A DNA stretch of 64,000 bases from Butyricimonas faecalis (GCF_003991565.1 NZ_CP032819.1:2356001-2420000), one strand, 5' to 3'; positions 30,704 to 40,184 are shown, counted from the stretch's first letter. Made by a program: numbers and translations. The notes: generated by a model from the letters alone, not told the origin.

Positions 30704-30705
30704 CT

Positions 30706-30746
30706 AAAAAGAAAAGTTGAGAATCAGATTCTCAACTTTTCTTTTT
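30706..30746. terminator. Bidirectional terminator
   Basis: Perfect palindrome of two 20-base arms around one central base, A-rich at the left end and T-rich at the right. It begins right after the macroglobulin stop codon and ends 14 bases before the stop of the convergent response regulator, so it can serve both. Confidence 0.92.
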
Positions 30747-30759
30747 ATAACCTTACCCT

Positions 30760-31452
30760 TTACTTCTCATCCAAAATCAAACGGAAACCTGATCCGTGTA
30801 CATTTTCTATTTTGATCGCAGGATCATCTTTAAAATATTTTCTCAACTTAGTCACGTAAACATCCATACTACGAGCCGTGAAATAATCGCTAGCCCCCCA
30901 AATCTCGTTCAACGCCTTGTCCCGCTGCAACAAACCATCCCGATGATAATACAACAATTCCAGCAAACGAGACTCTTTCGGGGTCAACTTAATAACTTCA
31001 TCCCCTTTCGTGATCGTACGCAACTCTGTGTTAAACAAGTAAGCACCCAACTCGATCAATTTAGGTTTCACCTCTGCCTCCTCGTGTTCGCAACGGCTGA
31101 GAATAGCCTTGATCTTAAAAATCAACAACTCGGAATCAAACGGCTTAACAATATAATCATCTGCACCGATTTCGTACCCCAACTTCATGTCATCCTTCAT
31201 ACTTTTAGCGGTGATATACACGAAAGGTACGGTAACGTCCAACTCTCGGATTTTCTTTCCTAAAGTAAAACCATCCATCTCGGGCATCATCACATCCAAT
31301 AGACACAAATCGAACTTTTCCTTACGAAATGCTTCAAAGCCATCGACTCCGTTCGTGCAATGTATCACATCGTAATCGGATAACTCCAAATAAGATTTCA
31401 GAACCGACCCGAAACAAGGATCGTCTTCTACCAAGAGTATTTTATGTCCCAT
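30760..31452 (-). CDS. rprY: OmpR-family response regulator (RprY-like)
   Basis: Cytoplasmic two-component response regulator, 230 residues. Receiver domain 1-120 with acidic pocket E9-D10-D11, phosphoacceptor D53 in LLDVMMPEMDG, the T/A switch region YITAKS and K103 in VKPF. The C-terminal winged helix (about 130-228) contains LTPKESRLLELLYYHRDGLL and SMDVYVTKLRKYF, typical of OmpR/PhoB proteins. The partner sensor kinase is encoded 26 bases upstream on the same strand. The pair resembles RprX/RprY of Bacteroides fragilis; the symbol is offered on that resemblance and the target genes are not visible here. Confidence 0.9.
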   Translation of the reverse strand: MGHKILLVEDDPCFGSVLKSYLELSDYDVIHCTNGVDGFEAFRKEKFDLCLLDVMMPEMDGFTLGKKIRELDVTVPFVYITAKSMKDDMKLGYEIGADDYIVKPFDSELLIFKIKAILSRCEHEEAEVKPKLIELGAYLFNTELRTITKGDEVIKLTPKESRLLELLYYHRDGLLQRDKALNEIWGASDYFTARSMDVYVTKLRKYFKDDPAIKIENVHGSGFRLILDEK

Positions 31453-31478
31453 ATCTATTTATTTATATATTTACTATT

Positions 31479-33080
31479 TCAACTCTCCATTTTAAAAATA
31501 ATCTCTACCAGAGTTCCTTTGTTCTTCTTCGAGGTTAACTGGATCTCTCCGCCATGCAATTCCACGATCGATTTTGCATAGCTCAACCCCAATCCGAACC
31601 CCTTCACGTTATGCAAGTTCCCGCTAGGCACCCGATAGAAACGTTTGAACACCTTGTCCTGCGCCTCCTTCGGAATTCCAATACCCGTATCCCGAACACC
31701 AATAATAAAACGATTACCCTCCTGTTTCGTGTATATGTATATATTCAACGAATCATGAGAATATTTGATGGCATTATCAATCAAATTGCACACAACATTT
31801 AGCATATGTACCTCATCTGCGGACATTACATATCCCTCCGGGTCCAATTCGGCCCGAATAACACCCCCCTTCTCTTCTACTTGCAGCCTGAAATGTTCTA
31901 CCGCTTCATCCACCAACACGTTCAAATTTACAGGAACTTTTTTCAAATGTACTTCTCTCCGGTCCAACTTGGCTTGTAACAAAATTCTCTCCACATACTT
32001 ATTCATCCGCTCATTCTCATTGCGAATCATTGAATTGAACTTCAATATCTGGGTTCGGTCATTCAACACTTTCTCTTTCTCAATAGCAGATGTAGCCAGG
32101 GAGATCGTCGCCAATGGAGTCTTAAACTCGTGAGTCATGTTATTAATAAAATCATTCTTGATCACCGACAATTTCTGTTGTCTCATGATAATCACGATCG
32201 TAATAATAAACACGCTCATCAAACCGATAATACAAAAACCCGAAGCGATAAACATCCATCCCATATTATTATAGAAAAGAGAATCTTTCGCGTCAAACAT
32301 CACGCACAAATTCGCATCTTTCGTAGTCTGGTCATTAGGAAACAACTCCACATAATAAAATCCTTTTGTTCCCTTTTCCTTGATATATTGCACAATCTGC
32401 TCCCGGGTCATGATCTTCCACGTGAACGGATTATCAATTCCCGTATTAATCATTTCCTCTTTCAGATAAGGACTCAGATCAACGTTCTCCAAACGTTTTT
32501 CCACTTGTGCCGTTTGTGGATCCTTCTCCCTCAAATAACGGATCACGAATTCCCGTACCAAATCCATCATTCGCTGACGTTCCAATGAATCGGCCAACCT
32601 TTCCGCCTCCGATGCCGCTGAACGCATCACTTGATACAGGATATTGTTATCCCTATCCGTCCCCAAAATATAACCGGGCTCCATTCGCCCTCCAGGATTC
32701 ATGAAAATCCTCAACATGCTGGAAATATTTCCACCTTGACCACCTCCAATATTACCCTTAGAAAAGGCGAATGAAAAAAGAGGAACTTCATTATTATTCG
32801 AATTCTCATCCACAAATGCAGAATCCTGCGCGTGATTCATCGTAGAAATAACTTCCTCCACTTGCGTGTAGCGTTCTTTCAAATCATTAAAGAGACGGAT
32901 ATTATTGGTTTGCTCAACTAGATTAACAGCTTTCCCCAAAACATCGTACACCTTCGAAGTAAAACGAGCTTCACCTTCCCGCATACTATATTTTATCCAA
33001 ATCCATTGCACGCTCACCACCGCAATAAAAGCGATAAGCATAACAATAGATAATATTCTGATTATTATTTTTTTAATCAT
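31479..33080 (-). CDS. rprX: Sensor histidine kinase (RprX-like)
   Basis: Inner-membrane sensor of 533 residues. Transmembrane segments at about 7-28 (IIIRILSIVMLIAFIAVVSV) and about 275-300 (FIASGFCIIGLMSVFIITIV) enclose a periplasmic domain of roughly 240 residues with no family I recognise. The phosphoacceptor is H317 in NMTHEFKTPLATI. The ATPase domain has the N box NLIDNAIKYS, G1 DTGIGIPKEAQDKVFKRFYR and G2 GFGLGLSYAKSI. It should phosphorylate the adjacent OmpR-type regulator. Asparagine-rich and glycine-rich tracts (NSNNNE; GNIGGGQGGN) near residues 93-118 are unusual within the sensor region. A terminator separates it from the lipoprotein gene upstream. Confidence 0.92.
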   Translation of the reverse strand: MIKKIIIRILSIVMLIAFIAVVSVQWIWIKYSMREGEARFTSKVYDVLGKAVNLVEQTNNIRLFNDLKERYTQVEEVISTMNHAQDSAFVDENSNNNEVPLFSFAFSKGNIGGGQGGNISSMLRIFMNPGGRMEPGYILGTDRDNNILYQVMRSAASEAERLADSLERQRMMDLVREFVIRYLREKDPQTAQVEKRLENVDLSPYLKEEMINTGIDNPFTWKIMTREQIVQYIKEKGTKGFYYVELFPNDQTTKDANLCVMFDAKDSLFYNNMGWMFIASGFCIIGLMSVFIITIVIIMRQQKLSVIKNDFINNMTHEFKTPLATISLATSAIEKEKVLNDRTQILKFNSMIRNENERMNKYVERILLQAKLDRREVHLKKVPVNLNVLVDEAVEHFRLQVEEKGGVIRAELDPEGYVMSADEVHMLNVVCNLIDNAIKYSHDSLNIYIYTKQEGNRFIIGVRDTGIGIPKEAQDKVFKRFYRVPSGNLHNVKGFGLGLSYAKSIVELHGGEIQLTSKKNKGTLVEIIFKMES

Positions 33081-33153
33081 AAGCTGCCATATACAATCAG
33101 CGAAAATAGCATTTTTATTTCATCATGCAATGAATTGAAAAGAAAATATCATG

Positions 33154-33181
33154 AAAAAGAGGTACCCGGGTAAGGTACCTC
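33154..33181 (-). terminator. Intrinsic terminator after the DUF4369-like lipoprotein gene
   Basis: GAGGTACC / GGTACCTC stem, 7-base loop, followed on the minus strand by TTTTTC. It lies 60 bases beyond the lipoprotein stop and upstream of the kinase start, so the two-component genes need their own promoter. Confidence 0.88.
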
Positions 33182-33240
33182 TAAAAAACAACTAAGTAAT
33201 AAAAACGGGAAAATTAAAACCACCATAATGGTTTTATGCT

Positions 33241-33924
33241 TTATTTTAGCTTGCTCTCTAACACTTTGTAAATGTTACTTTCTTTATTTTCAACCGCCAT
33301 TTTGTGGAACAACTTCTTTTGCAAATCCAAACTATCCACTAACTGATCTTTAATCAAAAATAAAGAAATTTCTTTACGCGGGTTAGCCACAATCAAATCT
33401 CTTGTCCAATTGGCTTGCTTTTTCAGGAAACGTTGTTTTTGTAACTGGTGAATACCCAACATCACCTCGTCATCCTTGGTAAGTTTTTCTTTTTTACTGA
33501 TCTTTTCAATACGTTTGTCGATCTTAGCAATGTCTTCACCAAATCTTTCCTTGTACATCTTTTTGATCTCTTTGTATTCATCCATCAAACCGGAACCATC
33601 AGCTTCAATTTGATCCGGGAATTTGATCTTACCTTTGATCCAGATCATATCTTTGGTATCCAGAATAGCCTCAACCGTAGCTTTGCCATCGATATCAACC
33701 CATACTCTTCCCGGAATTTTAAACTGATCTGTTCTCAAATCTATTTTACCATCTTTCACCTCTTGTTGAGCCAAAATAGTCAAACCCGGTTCACCCGGCA
33801 TCTCGGCCAACAATTTTACAGTTCCGTTCAGTCCTTCTACTTCTCCCCGTACTTTCACCGTATCACTATCGCATGCACAGAACAAAAGTGCGGCAAGTAC
33901 TAAAAATAAACTAAATCTTTTCAT
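33241..33924 (-). CDS. Putative lipoprotein with DUF4369-like domain
   Basis: 227-residue lipoprotein with signal MKRFSLFLVLAALLFCAC (C18). Residues 24-115 form the beta-rich pattern VKVRGEVEGLNGTVKLLAEM ... GRVWVDIDGK ... IWIKGKIKFPDQIEADGSGL seen as the N-terminal DUF4369 domain of TlpA-like thioredoxins. The rest is a charged helical tail (KMYKERFGEDIAKIDKRIEK) with no thioredoxin domain, so it is either a stand-alone binding domain or a shortened relative. I prefer the ATG at 33924 to the one at 33951, because the signal peptide then begins at once and the longer start would fall inside a palindrome. Function unknown. Confidence 0.72.
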   Translation of the reverse strand: MKRFSLFLVLAALLFCACDSDTVKVRGEVEGLNGTVKLLAEMPGEPGLTILAQQEVKDGKIDLRTDQFKIPGRVWVDIDGKATVEAILDTKDMIWIKGKIKFPDQIEADGSGLMDEYKEIKKMYKERFGEDIAKIDKRIEKISKKEKLTKDDEVMLGIHQLQKQRFLKKQANWTRDLIVANPRKEISLFLIKDQLVDSLDLQKKLFHKMAVENKESNIYKVLESKLK

Positions 33925-33944
33925 AGTAAATAAATTTTGTATTC

Positions 33945-33966
33945 CATTCATGTTTTATCATGAATG
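33945..33966. promoter_or_regulatory. Perfect palindrome in the leader of the DUF4369-like gene
   Basis: CATTCATG-N6-CATGAATG, 8-bp arms, sits 21 bases upstream of the chosen start codon and downstream of the putative promoter at 34046. It could be an operator for a dimeric regulator or an RNA hairpin controlling translation. Confidence 0.45.
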
Positions 33967-34045
33967 CAATTTAATCTGTTATTTTATCAAGCTCCTATAA
34001 TAAACCTACATCACAGCGAGCAACATTACTCCCTGTAAACATGGA

Positions 34046-34053
34046 CAAATATA
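34046..34053 (-). promoter_or_regulatory. Possible -7 box of the DUF4369-like gene
   Basis: The minus strand reads TATATTTG, an exact TAnnTTTG match, 10 bases beyond the stop of the preceding gene. No good -33 TTG lies 19-21 bases upstream. Confidence 0.4.
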
Positions 34054-34062
34054 CAAAAAAAA

Positions 34063-35361
34063 TTATAACCCCACACTTCTTAAAAGTAATTTAGCAGAGC
34101 TTGATGGTTTCGGCGCATCCACATCGACAATCCGCCCCTCCGGATCTATTAACATATAACGGGGCATCACGGAAATCATATAGCGGGAATAAAAGGCATT
34201 CGTGTTATTTACAACATAATGCTCACCGGGGAGATTTTTCACTTGCCCCAACCACTGGGAAGGTCCCATACAAAAAGTAGCGAAAAGAATATTCTTATCC
34301 TTATACTCTTCGGCAAGCTTTTCCCATTCAGCCCGAACCTCTTTATCCATCTCGCCATAGCTAAAAGCCCAAACGGATATATACAGGTATTTCCCCCTTA
34401 AATCTTTCAAATATAACGCATTCCCATCACCATCCTGCAAAGAAACATTCGGAGCGGTAGCTCCCGGCGACAACTTACGCCAGCGATCTACCAGCTGTTT
34501 TATCTTCACCATTTTACTGGTATCTGACACTTCATTCCAACATACTGCCAACAAATAATCGGCATCTTTGAGTCCGTTTTCCTGAAAATAATTATAAACC
34601 ACCTCGGACAACAAATAATCCCGCACCTTTACACTACGAACATTCGAGCGAATATAATTGACCAAGCGACGCATACTGAAATTTTGCCCCTTGTAATAAA
34701 TATAATTTAAAACAAAACGTTGATAGCAATCAAAAGCCAACATATCCTCGTTGTTAATGTCAAACTCGGACACGAAATTATCATACAACACACCCGGCTT
34801 ATATAGCGTATCAAAAGCCACGTGACTACGAGGATAATGTATCGCCTGCTCGGCAACGCGATACCTGATGCGTTCCCGTTCTTGTTTCGTGAATTCTTCT
34901 CCCAAGTTCTTTGCTTCCAACAAAACAATACCGGTATTGACATTCTCCCGCATTCTATTCACAAAATCTTTCTCGTCTAACTTATATAAATTAGGATCAT
35001 AAGCAAAGTATCGATTTTGTTGTTCCTTCAAATAAATATTAATCGCGCTCAACGTACCTTTAAACTGCAAGGAATTTGACACATTCCTTACGTTATTCAT
35101 ACTGATCTCCAAATCTTCTCCGGGTGTTAAAAAAACTTGAATCGAATAAGGAAAGAAACGAGCATAGGTACCCTTTTCCAGTGCTATCTTACCGGAAAAA
35201 TAATGTTTCTCATCCAGGCGAAACTTATGAAGACTATCGTTTACCCGAAAATAGACAACAGTATCACCCGTCTCAATCCGCCCCGACACTTGCACGCTTT
35301 TATTACGCGTACAGGCAACGAAAAGAAGAATAACAATTATTATACCTATAAAACTCCTCAT
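34063..35361 (-). CDS. Thioredoxin-fold lipoprotein lacking the CxxC active site
   Basis: 432-residue lipoprotein (signal ends FVAC, C17). The N-terminal 110 residues are a DUF4369-like beta domain, the middle is helical, and the last 130 residues match the TlpA/AhpC-TSA fold: PGATAPNVSLQDGDGNALYLKDLRGKYLYISVWAF, then the cis-proline region SVMPRYMLIDPEGRIVD. The redox site that normally reads W-A-x-W-C-x-x-C here reads W331-A-F-S-Y335-G-E-M338, so both cysteines are replaced. The only cysteine nearby is in FATFCMGPSQW. It cannot act as an ordinary thiol-disulfide reductase and may bind a ligand or partner. It lies beside another DUF4369-like lipoprotein on the same strand. Confidence 0.8.
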   Translation of the reverse strand: MRSFIGIIIVILLFVACTRNKSVQVSGRIETGDTVVYFRVNDSLHKFRLDEKHYFSGKIALEKGTYARFFPYSIQVFLTPGEDLEISMNNVRNVSNSLQFKGTLSAINIYLKEQQNRYFAYDPNLYKLDEKDFVNRMRENVNTGIVLLEAKNLGEEFTKQERERIRYRVAEQAIHYPRSHVAFDTLYKPGVLYDNFVSEFDINNEDMLAFDCYQRFVLNYIYYKGQNFSMRRLVNYIRSNVRSVKVRDYLLSEVVYNYFQENGLKDADYLLAVCWNEVSDTSKMVKIKQLVDRWRKLSPGATAPNVSLQDGDGNALYLKDLRGKYLYISVWAFSYGEMDKEVRAEWEKLAEEYKDKNILFATFCMGPSQWLGQVKNLPGEHYVVNNTNAFYSRYMISVMPRYMLIDPEGRIVDVDAPKPSSSAKLLLRSVGL

Positions 35362-35387
35362 GCGTCAGCACATTAATTTTTAGAAAG

Positions 35388-35395
35388 CAAAGATA
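35388..35395 (-). promoter_or_regulatory. Putative -7 box of the thioredoxin-fold lipoprotein gene
   Basis: The minus strand reads TATCTTTG, identical to the -7 boxes of the rRNA promoters, ending 27 bases before the start codon. The -33 element is not clear. Confidence 0.55.
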
Positions 35396-35435
35396 TACAT
35401 TCGGCAAAAAACTATGTGTTAAAAAAAAGGTAAAT

Positions 35436-35464
35436 AAAAAAGGCAACCACACGGTTGCCTTTTT
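35436..35464. terminator. Terminator after the TPR lipoprotein gene
   Basis: AAAAAAGGCAACC / GGTTGCCTTTTT with a 4-base loop. It lies 18 bases beyond the TPR lipoprotein stop and just upstream of the next gene on the same strand. Confidence 0.92.
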
Positions 35465-35482
35465 GCATATCTTAACAGATAA

Positions 35483-37204
35483 CTATTTTGTTATTGTAAC
35501 GAAATCGTTGTTTTCAAAGAATTTGACAAACTCCATATCGGTTGCTGCCAATTGTTTGAAAGAAGCATCCAAAGAACATGCTTTCTTCAAGTTCTCGATA
35601 ACTGCAGTTGCATCATTGGTTCTAGCACCAATAACAGCTTTCAAGTAATAAGACATCGGGCATTCTTTGTTTTCAGCATTCAATTTCTTCAATGCCTCGT
35701 TGTTATTTCCGGCAAGCACGTTAGCTAATGCAGCGTTTACGCAATTGCATTGTCCGAAATAATTTACAGCAGCAGCATAATCACCGCTCTTGATAGCCAC
35801 GATACCCTTGTTGTAGTTTACCTCTTGACCGGCACCGGTAGCAGCACCGAAGTAAACTTCAGCTTGTTTCAAATCACCATTCTTCAAAGCTACAGCGCCC
35901 AAGTTGTTTTGAACAACCGGATTATTAGCTGACATAGAATTAGCTTTATTGAAATTAGCTTGAGCAGCAGCAATGTTACCCATTTCGAATTGGATCATAC
36001 CTGCATCGTTGAAACCTCTCCAATCATTCGGGAATTGTCTCATACAAGCCTCATAGATCGCCAATTTATCGTTATTGTTATCGAATAACGTTGCAGAATA
36101 AAGTAACTCTTCTACATTCAAATCAGACGGATTTGATTTAGCCAAAGCTTTCAATTCGTCATCTGACTTACCGATCAATTCAGTATTTACAACAAACAAA
36201 GATCTTCTCAATTTCGGAAGGATTTGATCAGCAACAACTGCAAAAGCAGAAGCGATATTTCTGATTTCTCTTTCTCTTACTTCAGGATCAGAGTGCATAG
36301 ACAATACGCGAAGGATCAATTCTTTATCCTGGATATTTGATTCTTCCATAGCTTTCTTGAATCCGTCCCAGTCCTCAGCTACAACGAAATCTTTGAAGAA
36401 ATTCTCATCTTTATATTGTTCAACTTTACCTTTCTTCATTTGTTTTTTCAAGAAAGCAGAAGAATTCTTTTCACGTTGATTAGCCAATTTCTCGTTGAAG
36501 TCGTATGCACCATCAGGAGAAGCATATGATCTAACGTCAATTCCATTCAAATTCATATTTTCTTTCGTGGCAGCCTCTTTGATATAAGCCTCTAGCTTTT
36601 TCATCTCCTCAGAAGTCATTTCTTTAGAACGAATGTTTGCCGAGTTAATCAAATAATAGATAGCAGCCTCTTCTTGTTGTTTGATAATCCGTTGGAATTT
36701 ATCCTCTCCGACTGAAGTTGCAGGAGCATTTACAACCAAAGTTTCAGTAGCGATCACACCATCACCAATCTTTCTCGGGTCGAATTTCGCAGTTTTAGCA
36801 CCTTTTGACCCAGTAATATCGATTTCCAAATCAGAAAGTCTCATGGCATCCTCGTAAGGGATACGGCTTGTATAAGAAACGGTCTTACCTGTTTCGTAAG
36901 GAATCACTTCTGCATTACCCTGAACTTTCTCTCCTTGAATAGCTTTCATTTCATAAGCCTTCTCTCCCCCTTTGAAACGCAACACGGGAGTAGCTTCGAT
37001 AGCCACTTTTTTGTTAAAATATTTAGCCGGGAAAGTTACGTCTATCTTCAAATCAACCATTCCTCCTTTAGCCACTAATGTCTCCGGAGTAACAGAATAC
37101 GTGATTTCTCCTGCACGTTTCTTCATCTTTTTCAAAGAAGAACAGGACACTGTTATTAACCCAGATAAGGCAACAACGGCAATAAAACCTAATGTTTTTT
37201 TCAT
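35483..37204 (-). CDS. TPR lipoprotein with OmpA-like domain
   Basis: 573-residue lipoprotein with signal MKKTLGFIAVVALSGLITVSC (C21). Residues 30-160 are beta-rich (ITYSVTPETLVAKGGMVDLK). Residues about 165-330 contain INSANIRSKEMTSEEMKKLE and GIDVRSYASPDGAYDFNEKL, followed by ANQREKNSSAFLKKQM, a pattern like the OmpA C-terminal peptidoglycan-binding fold but with a helical insertion. The C-terminal part has tetratricopeptide repeats (WRGFNDAGMIQFEMGNIAAA; VQNNLGAVALKNGDLKQAEV). The likely place is the periplasmic face of the outer membrane, in cell-envelope organisation; the precise role is unknown. The ATG at 37204 is chosen because it begins the signal peptide. A TAnnTTTG box lies at 37261. 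Confidence 0.8.
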   Translation of the reverse strand: MKKTLGFIAVVALSGLITVSCSSLKKMKKRAGEITYSVTPETLVAKGGMVDLKIDVTFPAKYFNKKVAIEATPVLRFKGGEKAYEMKAIQGEKVQGNAEVIPYETGKTVSYTSRIPYEDAMRLSDLEIDITGSKGAKTAKFDPRKIGDGVIATETLVVNAPATSVGEDKFQRIIKQQEEAAIYYLINSANIRSKEMTSEEMKKLEAYIKEAATKENMNLNGIDVRSYASPDGAYDFNEKLANQREKNSSAFLKKQMKKGKVEQYKDENFFKDFVVAEDWDGFKKAMEESNIQDKELILRVLSMHSDPEVREREIRNIASAFAVVADQILPKLRRSLFVVNTELIGKSDDELKALAKSNPSDLNVEELLYSATLFDNNNDKLAIYEACMRQFPNDWRGFNDAGMIQFEMGNIAAAQANFNKANSMSANNPVVQNNLGAVALKNGDLKQAEVYFGAATGAGQEVNYNKGIVAIKSGDYAAAVNYFGQCNCVNAALANVLAGNNNEALKKLNAENKECPMSYYLKAVIGARTNDATAVIENLKKACSLDASFKQLAATDMEFVKFFENNDFVTITK

Positions 37205-37260
37205 ACTCGTCTTAATTTTTATTATAATACTCAAATTAGTTTACTTCCTTTTTCACAAAA

Positions 37261-37268
37261 CAAAAGTA
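37261..37268 (-). promoter_or_regulatory. Putative -7 box of the TPR lipoprotein gene
   Basis: The minus strand reads TACTTTTG, matching TAnnTTTG, 57 bases before the chosen start codon, in a very AT-rich context. Confidence 0.5.
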
Positions 37269-37316
37269 TAAATTTTTATTAATATATAAAAGGCTGCACA
37301 AATTTTGTACCAAAAA

Positions 37317-39944
37317 CTAATGAATTTTATCCAAAATCAGTTTCTCTGCCCTTTCCAGAGCTTTACTAACACCCTCAGGATTTGAACCTCCGGCAGTTGC
37401 GAAAAATGGTTGTCCTCCACCACCACCTTTAATTTCCTGAGCTGCGTCCTTGACAATCTGTCCGGCATGCAATCCGTAATCTTTCACCAGAGAATCACTG
37501 AACATCACGGTCAAATGAGGCTTGTTGTTAAAGACACCGCCAATCACCAGAACAAGATTATCCAACTCCCCTTTTAACTGGAAAGCAATATCTTTCACGT
37601 TGGCCGGGGGCATCATAACCGTCTTCACGATCATATTAACATCACGAATTACACGCTTTTCATTCTTCCACCCTTCTTTCATAATCCGTAAACTCTCCCG
37701 CGTGAATTTCTCCACATCCTTCTTCAACTCTTCGTTTTCGTTCAACAACTCCCTAACATTCTCCAACACACCGCGATTCGACTTGAACATGCGGTCAATC
37801 TCCTTCATCATCTTGAAATAGTTCAAGATATATTCCTCCGCCTTTGCTGCCGTAATAGCTTCAATACGACGCACCCCGGCTGAAACGGAACTCTCTGAAA
37901 TAATTTTAAAGAACCCGATCTGCCCGGTGGCATGTGCATGTGTACCTCCACACAATTCCACAGATTCCCCAAATTTCACCACACGAACCAAATCCCCATA
38001 CTTCTCCCCGAAGATAGCCATTGCCCCCATTTTCTTGGCTTGTCCAATAGGCACAGCCCGACTTTCCTCCAACGGATAATTCTTACGAATTTCCTGATTC
38101 ACGATGGCAGCCACCTCCTCCAACTCCTCGTCGGTCACCTTTTGGAAATGTGAAAAGTCGAAGCGTAAATACTCGTCACTCACGTACGACCCTTTCTGTT
38201 CCACGTGCGTTCCCAACACCTTCCGCAAAGCATAATGCAACAAATGGGTAGACGTGTGATTATTTTCCGTGGCAATCCGTTTGTCCACATCCACCTTGGC
38301 CGTAAACACCTGAGTCAAATCCTCTGGCAAACGATCTGTTATATGAATGGTCAACCCGTTTTCCTTGTGGGTATCCAAAACGCTTATCTTCTCCGTTTCC
38401 GAAATCAACCAGCCGCGGTCACCGACCTGTCCCCCGCTCTCGCCATAGAACGGGGTAATGTTAAACACCAACTGATAGAGCGTCTTTCCCTTCGTACTCA
38501 CCCGGCGATAGCGGGTAATCTGCACCTCTGTCTCCGTGTAGTCATACCCCACGAATTCCTGTGTATCATCGGCAATCAATTCCACCCAATCATCCGTGTT
38601 CACGGCAGCAGCCGAACGGGAACGTTCTTTTTGAGCTTCCATCTCCGCCTTGAACTCCCGACGATTTACCACTAATCCATTTTCTTTCAAGATCAACTCG
38701 GTCAAATCCAACGGGAACCCGTAAGTATCATACAACTCAAAAGCCACATTCCCCGGTACGGTCAAATAATCTTCGGCCTTGGTTTTCTCAATAATCCTAT
38801 CCAACAACTTTATACCCTTATCCAACGTACGCAAGAAAGCATTTTCCTCTTCCTGTATCACCCGCTCGATCAACACCCGCTGAGAAGAAAGTTCCGGATA
38901 GTGTTGCCCCATAACCTCAATCAACACCGGTACCAACTTATACATAAACGCATCCTTTTGATCCAAGAAAGTGTAAGCATAACGAACAGCGCGGCGCAAT
39001 ATCCTCCGGATCACGTAACCGGCTTTCACGTTCGAAGGCAATTGCCCGTCTGTGATTGAAAACGCGATCGTGCGCAAATGATCCGCGATCACCCGCATAG
39101 CAACATCCGCGGCTGCATCCTTCCCGTATTCCTTCCCGCTCAACCGGGCAATCTCCCCGATGATCGGAGTAAACACATCCGTATCATAATTCGACGTCTT
39201 TCCCTGCACAGCCATACACAAACGTTCGAATCCCATCCCCGTATCCACGTGATGACTGGGTAAATTCTCCAAACTGCCATCAGCCTTACGGTTATACTGC
39301 ATAAACACCAGATTCCAAATCTCAATCACTAACGGGTTATCCTTGTTCACCAATTCACGCCCCGGCTTTAACGCCCGCTCGGCTTCCGGGCGCAGGTCTA
39401 TGTGAATCTCCGAGCAAGGCCCGCAAGGCCCCATATCACCCATTTCCCAGAAATTATCTTTTTTATTCCCGTACAGGATTCGATCTTCAGGCAAATACAA
39501 CTTCCAATACTCCAACGCCTCTTTATCCTCCTCCAGATGATCCTCCTTACTTCCCTCGAAAACCGTTGCATACAACCGATTTTTATCCAAACCCATCTCT
39601 TCCGTAAGGAACTCCCAAGCGTAAGCAATCGCCTCTTTCTTGAAATAATCACCGAACGACCAATTACCCAACATCTCGAACATCGTGTGATGATAGGTAT
39701 CATGTCCCACCTCCTCCAAATCATTGTGCTTCCCGGAAACACGCAAACATTTCTGGGAATCCGCCACCCGGGTTGCCTTCGGACGCACATTCCCCAGAAT
39801 TATATCTTTAAATTGATTCATCCCGGCATTGGTGAACATCAACGTGGGGTCTCCCTTGATCACCATGGGTGCCGATGGTACTATTGTATGTGATTTCTTC
39901 TCAAAAAAATCTAAAAATCTCTGTCTGATCTCTGCTGATTTCAT
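37317..39944 (-). CDS. alaS: Alanyl-tRNA synthetase
   Basis: Class II synthetase of 875 residues that charges tRNA-Ala and hydrolyses mischarged Ser/Gly-tRNA. The catalytic core has [34 protein letters not shown] and [20 protein letters not shown]. The editing domain shows zinc ligands HTSTHLLH and [14 protein letters not shown], and the C-terminal DHHA1-type region has [14 protein letters not shown]. All modules are intact and the length is normal. The gene stands alone between the TPR lipoprotein and the divergent M23 peptidase. Confidence 0.97.
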   Translation of the reverse strand: MKSAEIRQRFLDFFEKKSHTIVPSAPMVIKGDPTLMFTNAGMNQFKDIILGNVRPKATRVADSQKCLRVSGKHNDLEEVGHDTYHHTMFEMLGNWSFGDYFKKEAIAYAWEFLTEEMGLDKNRLYATVFEGSKEDHLEEDKEALEYWKLYLPEDRILYGNKKDNFWEMGDMGPCGPCSEIHIDLRPEAERALKPGRELVNKDNPLVIEIWNLVFMQYNRKADGSLENLPSHHVDTGMGFERLCMAVQGKTSNYDTDVFTPIIGEIARLSGKEYGKDAAADVAMRVIADHLRTIAFSITDGQLPSNVKAGYVIRRILRRAVRYAYTFLDQKDAFMYKLVPVLIEVMGQHYPELSSQRVLIERVIQEEENAFLRTLDKGIKLLDRIIEKTKAEDYLTVPGNVAFELYDTYGFPLDLTELILKENGLVVNRREFKAEMEAQKERSRSAAAVNTDDWVELIADDTQEFVGYDYTETEVQITRYRRVSTKGKTLYQLVFNITPFYGESGGQVGDRGWLISETEKISVLDTHKENGLTIHITDRLPEDLTQVFTAKVDVDKRIATENNHTSTHLLHYALRKVLGTHVEQKGSYVSDEYLRFDFSHFQKVTDEELEEVAAIVNQEIRKNYPLEESRAVPIGQAKKMGAMAIFGEKYGDLVRVVKFGESVELCGGTHAHATGQIGFFKIISESSVSAGVRRIEAITAAKAEEYILNYFKMMKEIDRMFKSNRGVLENVRELLNENEELKKDVEKFTRESLRIMKEGWKNEKRVIRDVNMIVKTVMMPPANVKDIAFQLKGELDNLVLVIGGVFNNKPHLTVMFSDSLVKDYGLHAGQIVKDAAQEIKGGGGGQPFFATAGGSNPEGVSKALERAEKLILDKIH

Positions 39945-40184
39945 ACCTTCTAAATTTTAAAATGACATACGCAGATTTCGCCCTTCACCCTCCATCAACT
40001 CCATGCACATTGCCCTACTCCTCGCTTGAAAAGAAATTTTGATTCCTTCCTGACATCCTTCCTACCAAGCACATGTCAACCGGGATTATCATGCTGCCAC
40101 TTTGATCTGCTTTAATTTACCGAGTTGCAAATTTAGATTATTTCTTTAACTTTGCATCGCAAACACTATTTTTTATTAGCAACT
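39945..40184. promoter_or_regulatory. Divergent alaS / M23 peptidase intergenic region
   Basis: 240 bases between divergent genes. It contains the well-formed promoter of the M23 gene at 40125-40154. A TAAATTTTAAAATG stretch next to the alaS start is another variant of the window's recurrent AT-rich word. No clear alaS promoter was found. Confidence 0.5.
40125..40154 (+). promoter_or_regulatory. Promoter of the M23 peptidase gene
   Basis: -33 TTG (40125-40127), 19-base spacer, -7 TAACTTTG (40147-40154). Transcription would start about 40161, which places the TTG codon at 40152 outside the mRNA and supports the ATG at 40185 as start. Confidence 0.75.

Noticed and set aside
39402..39893. Plus-strand frame of 163 codons
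   Set aside because: It is antisense to the alaS catalytic core, whose motifs are intact.
40152..40184. Longer N-terminus of the M23 peptidase from the TTG at 40152
   Set aside because: This codon overlaps the -7 box TAACTTTG and would precede the transcription start; the ATG at 40185 gives the usual family N-terminus.
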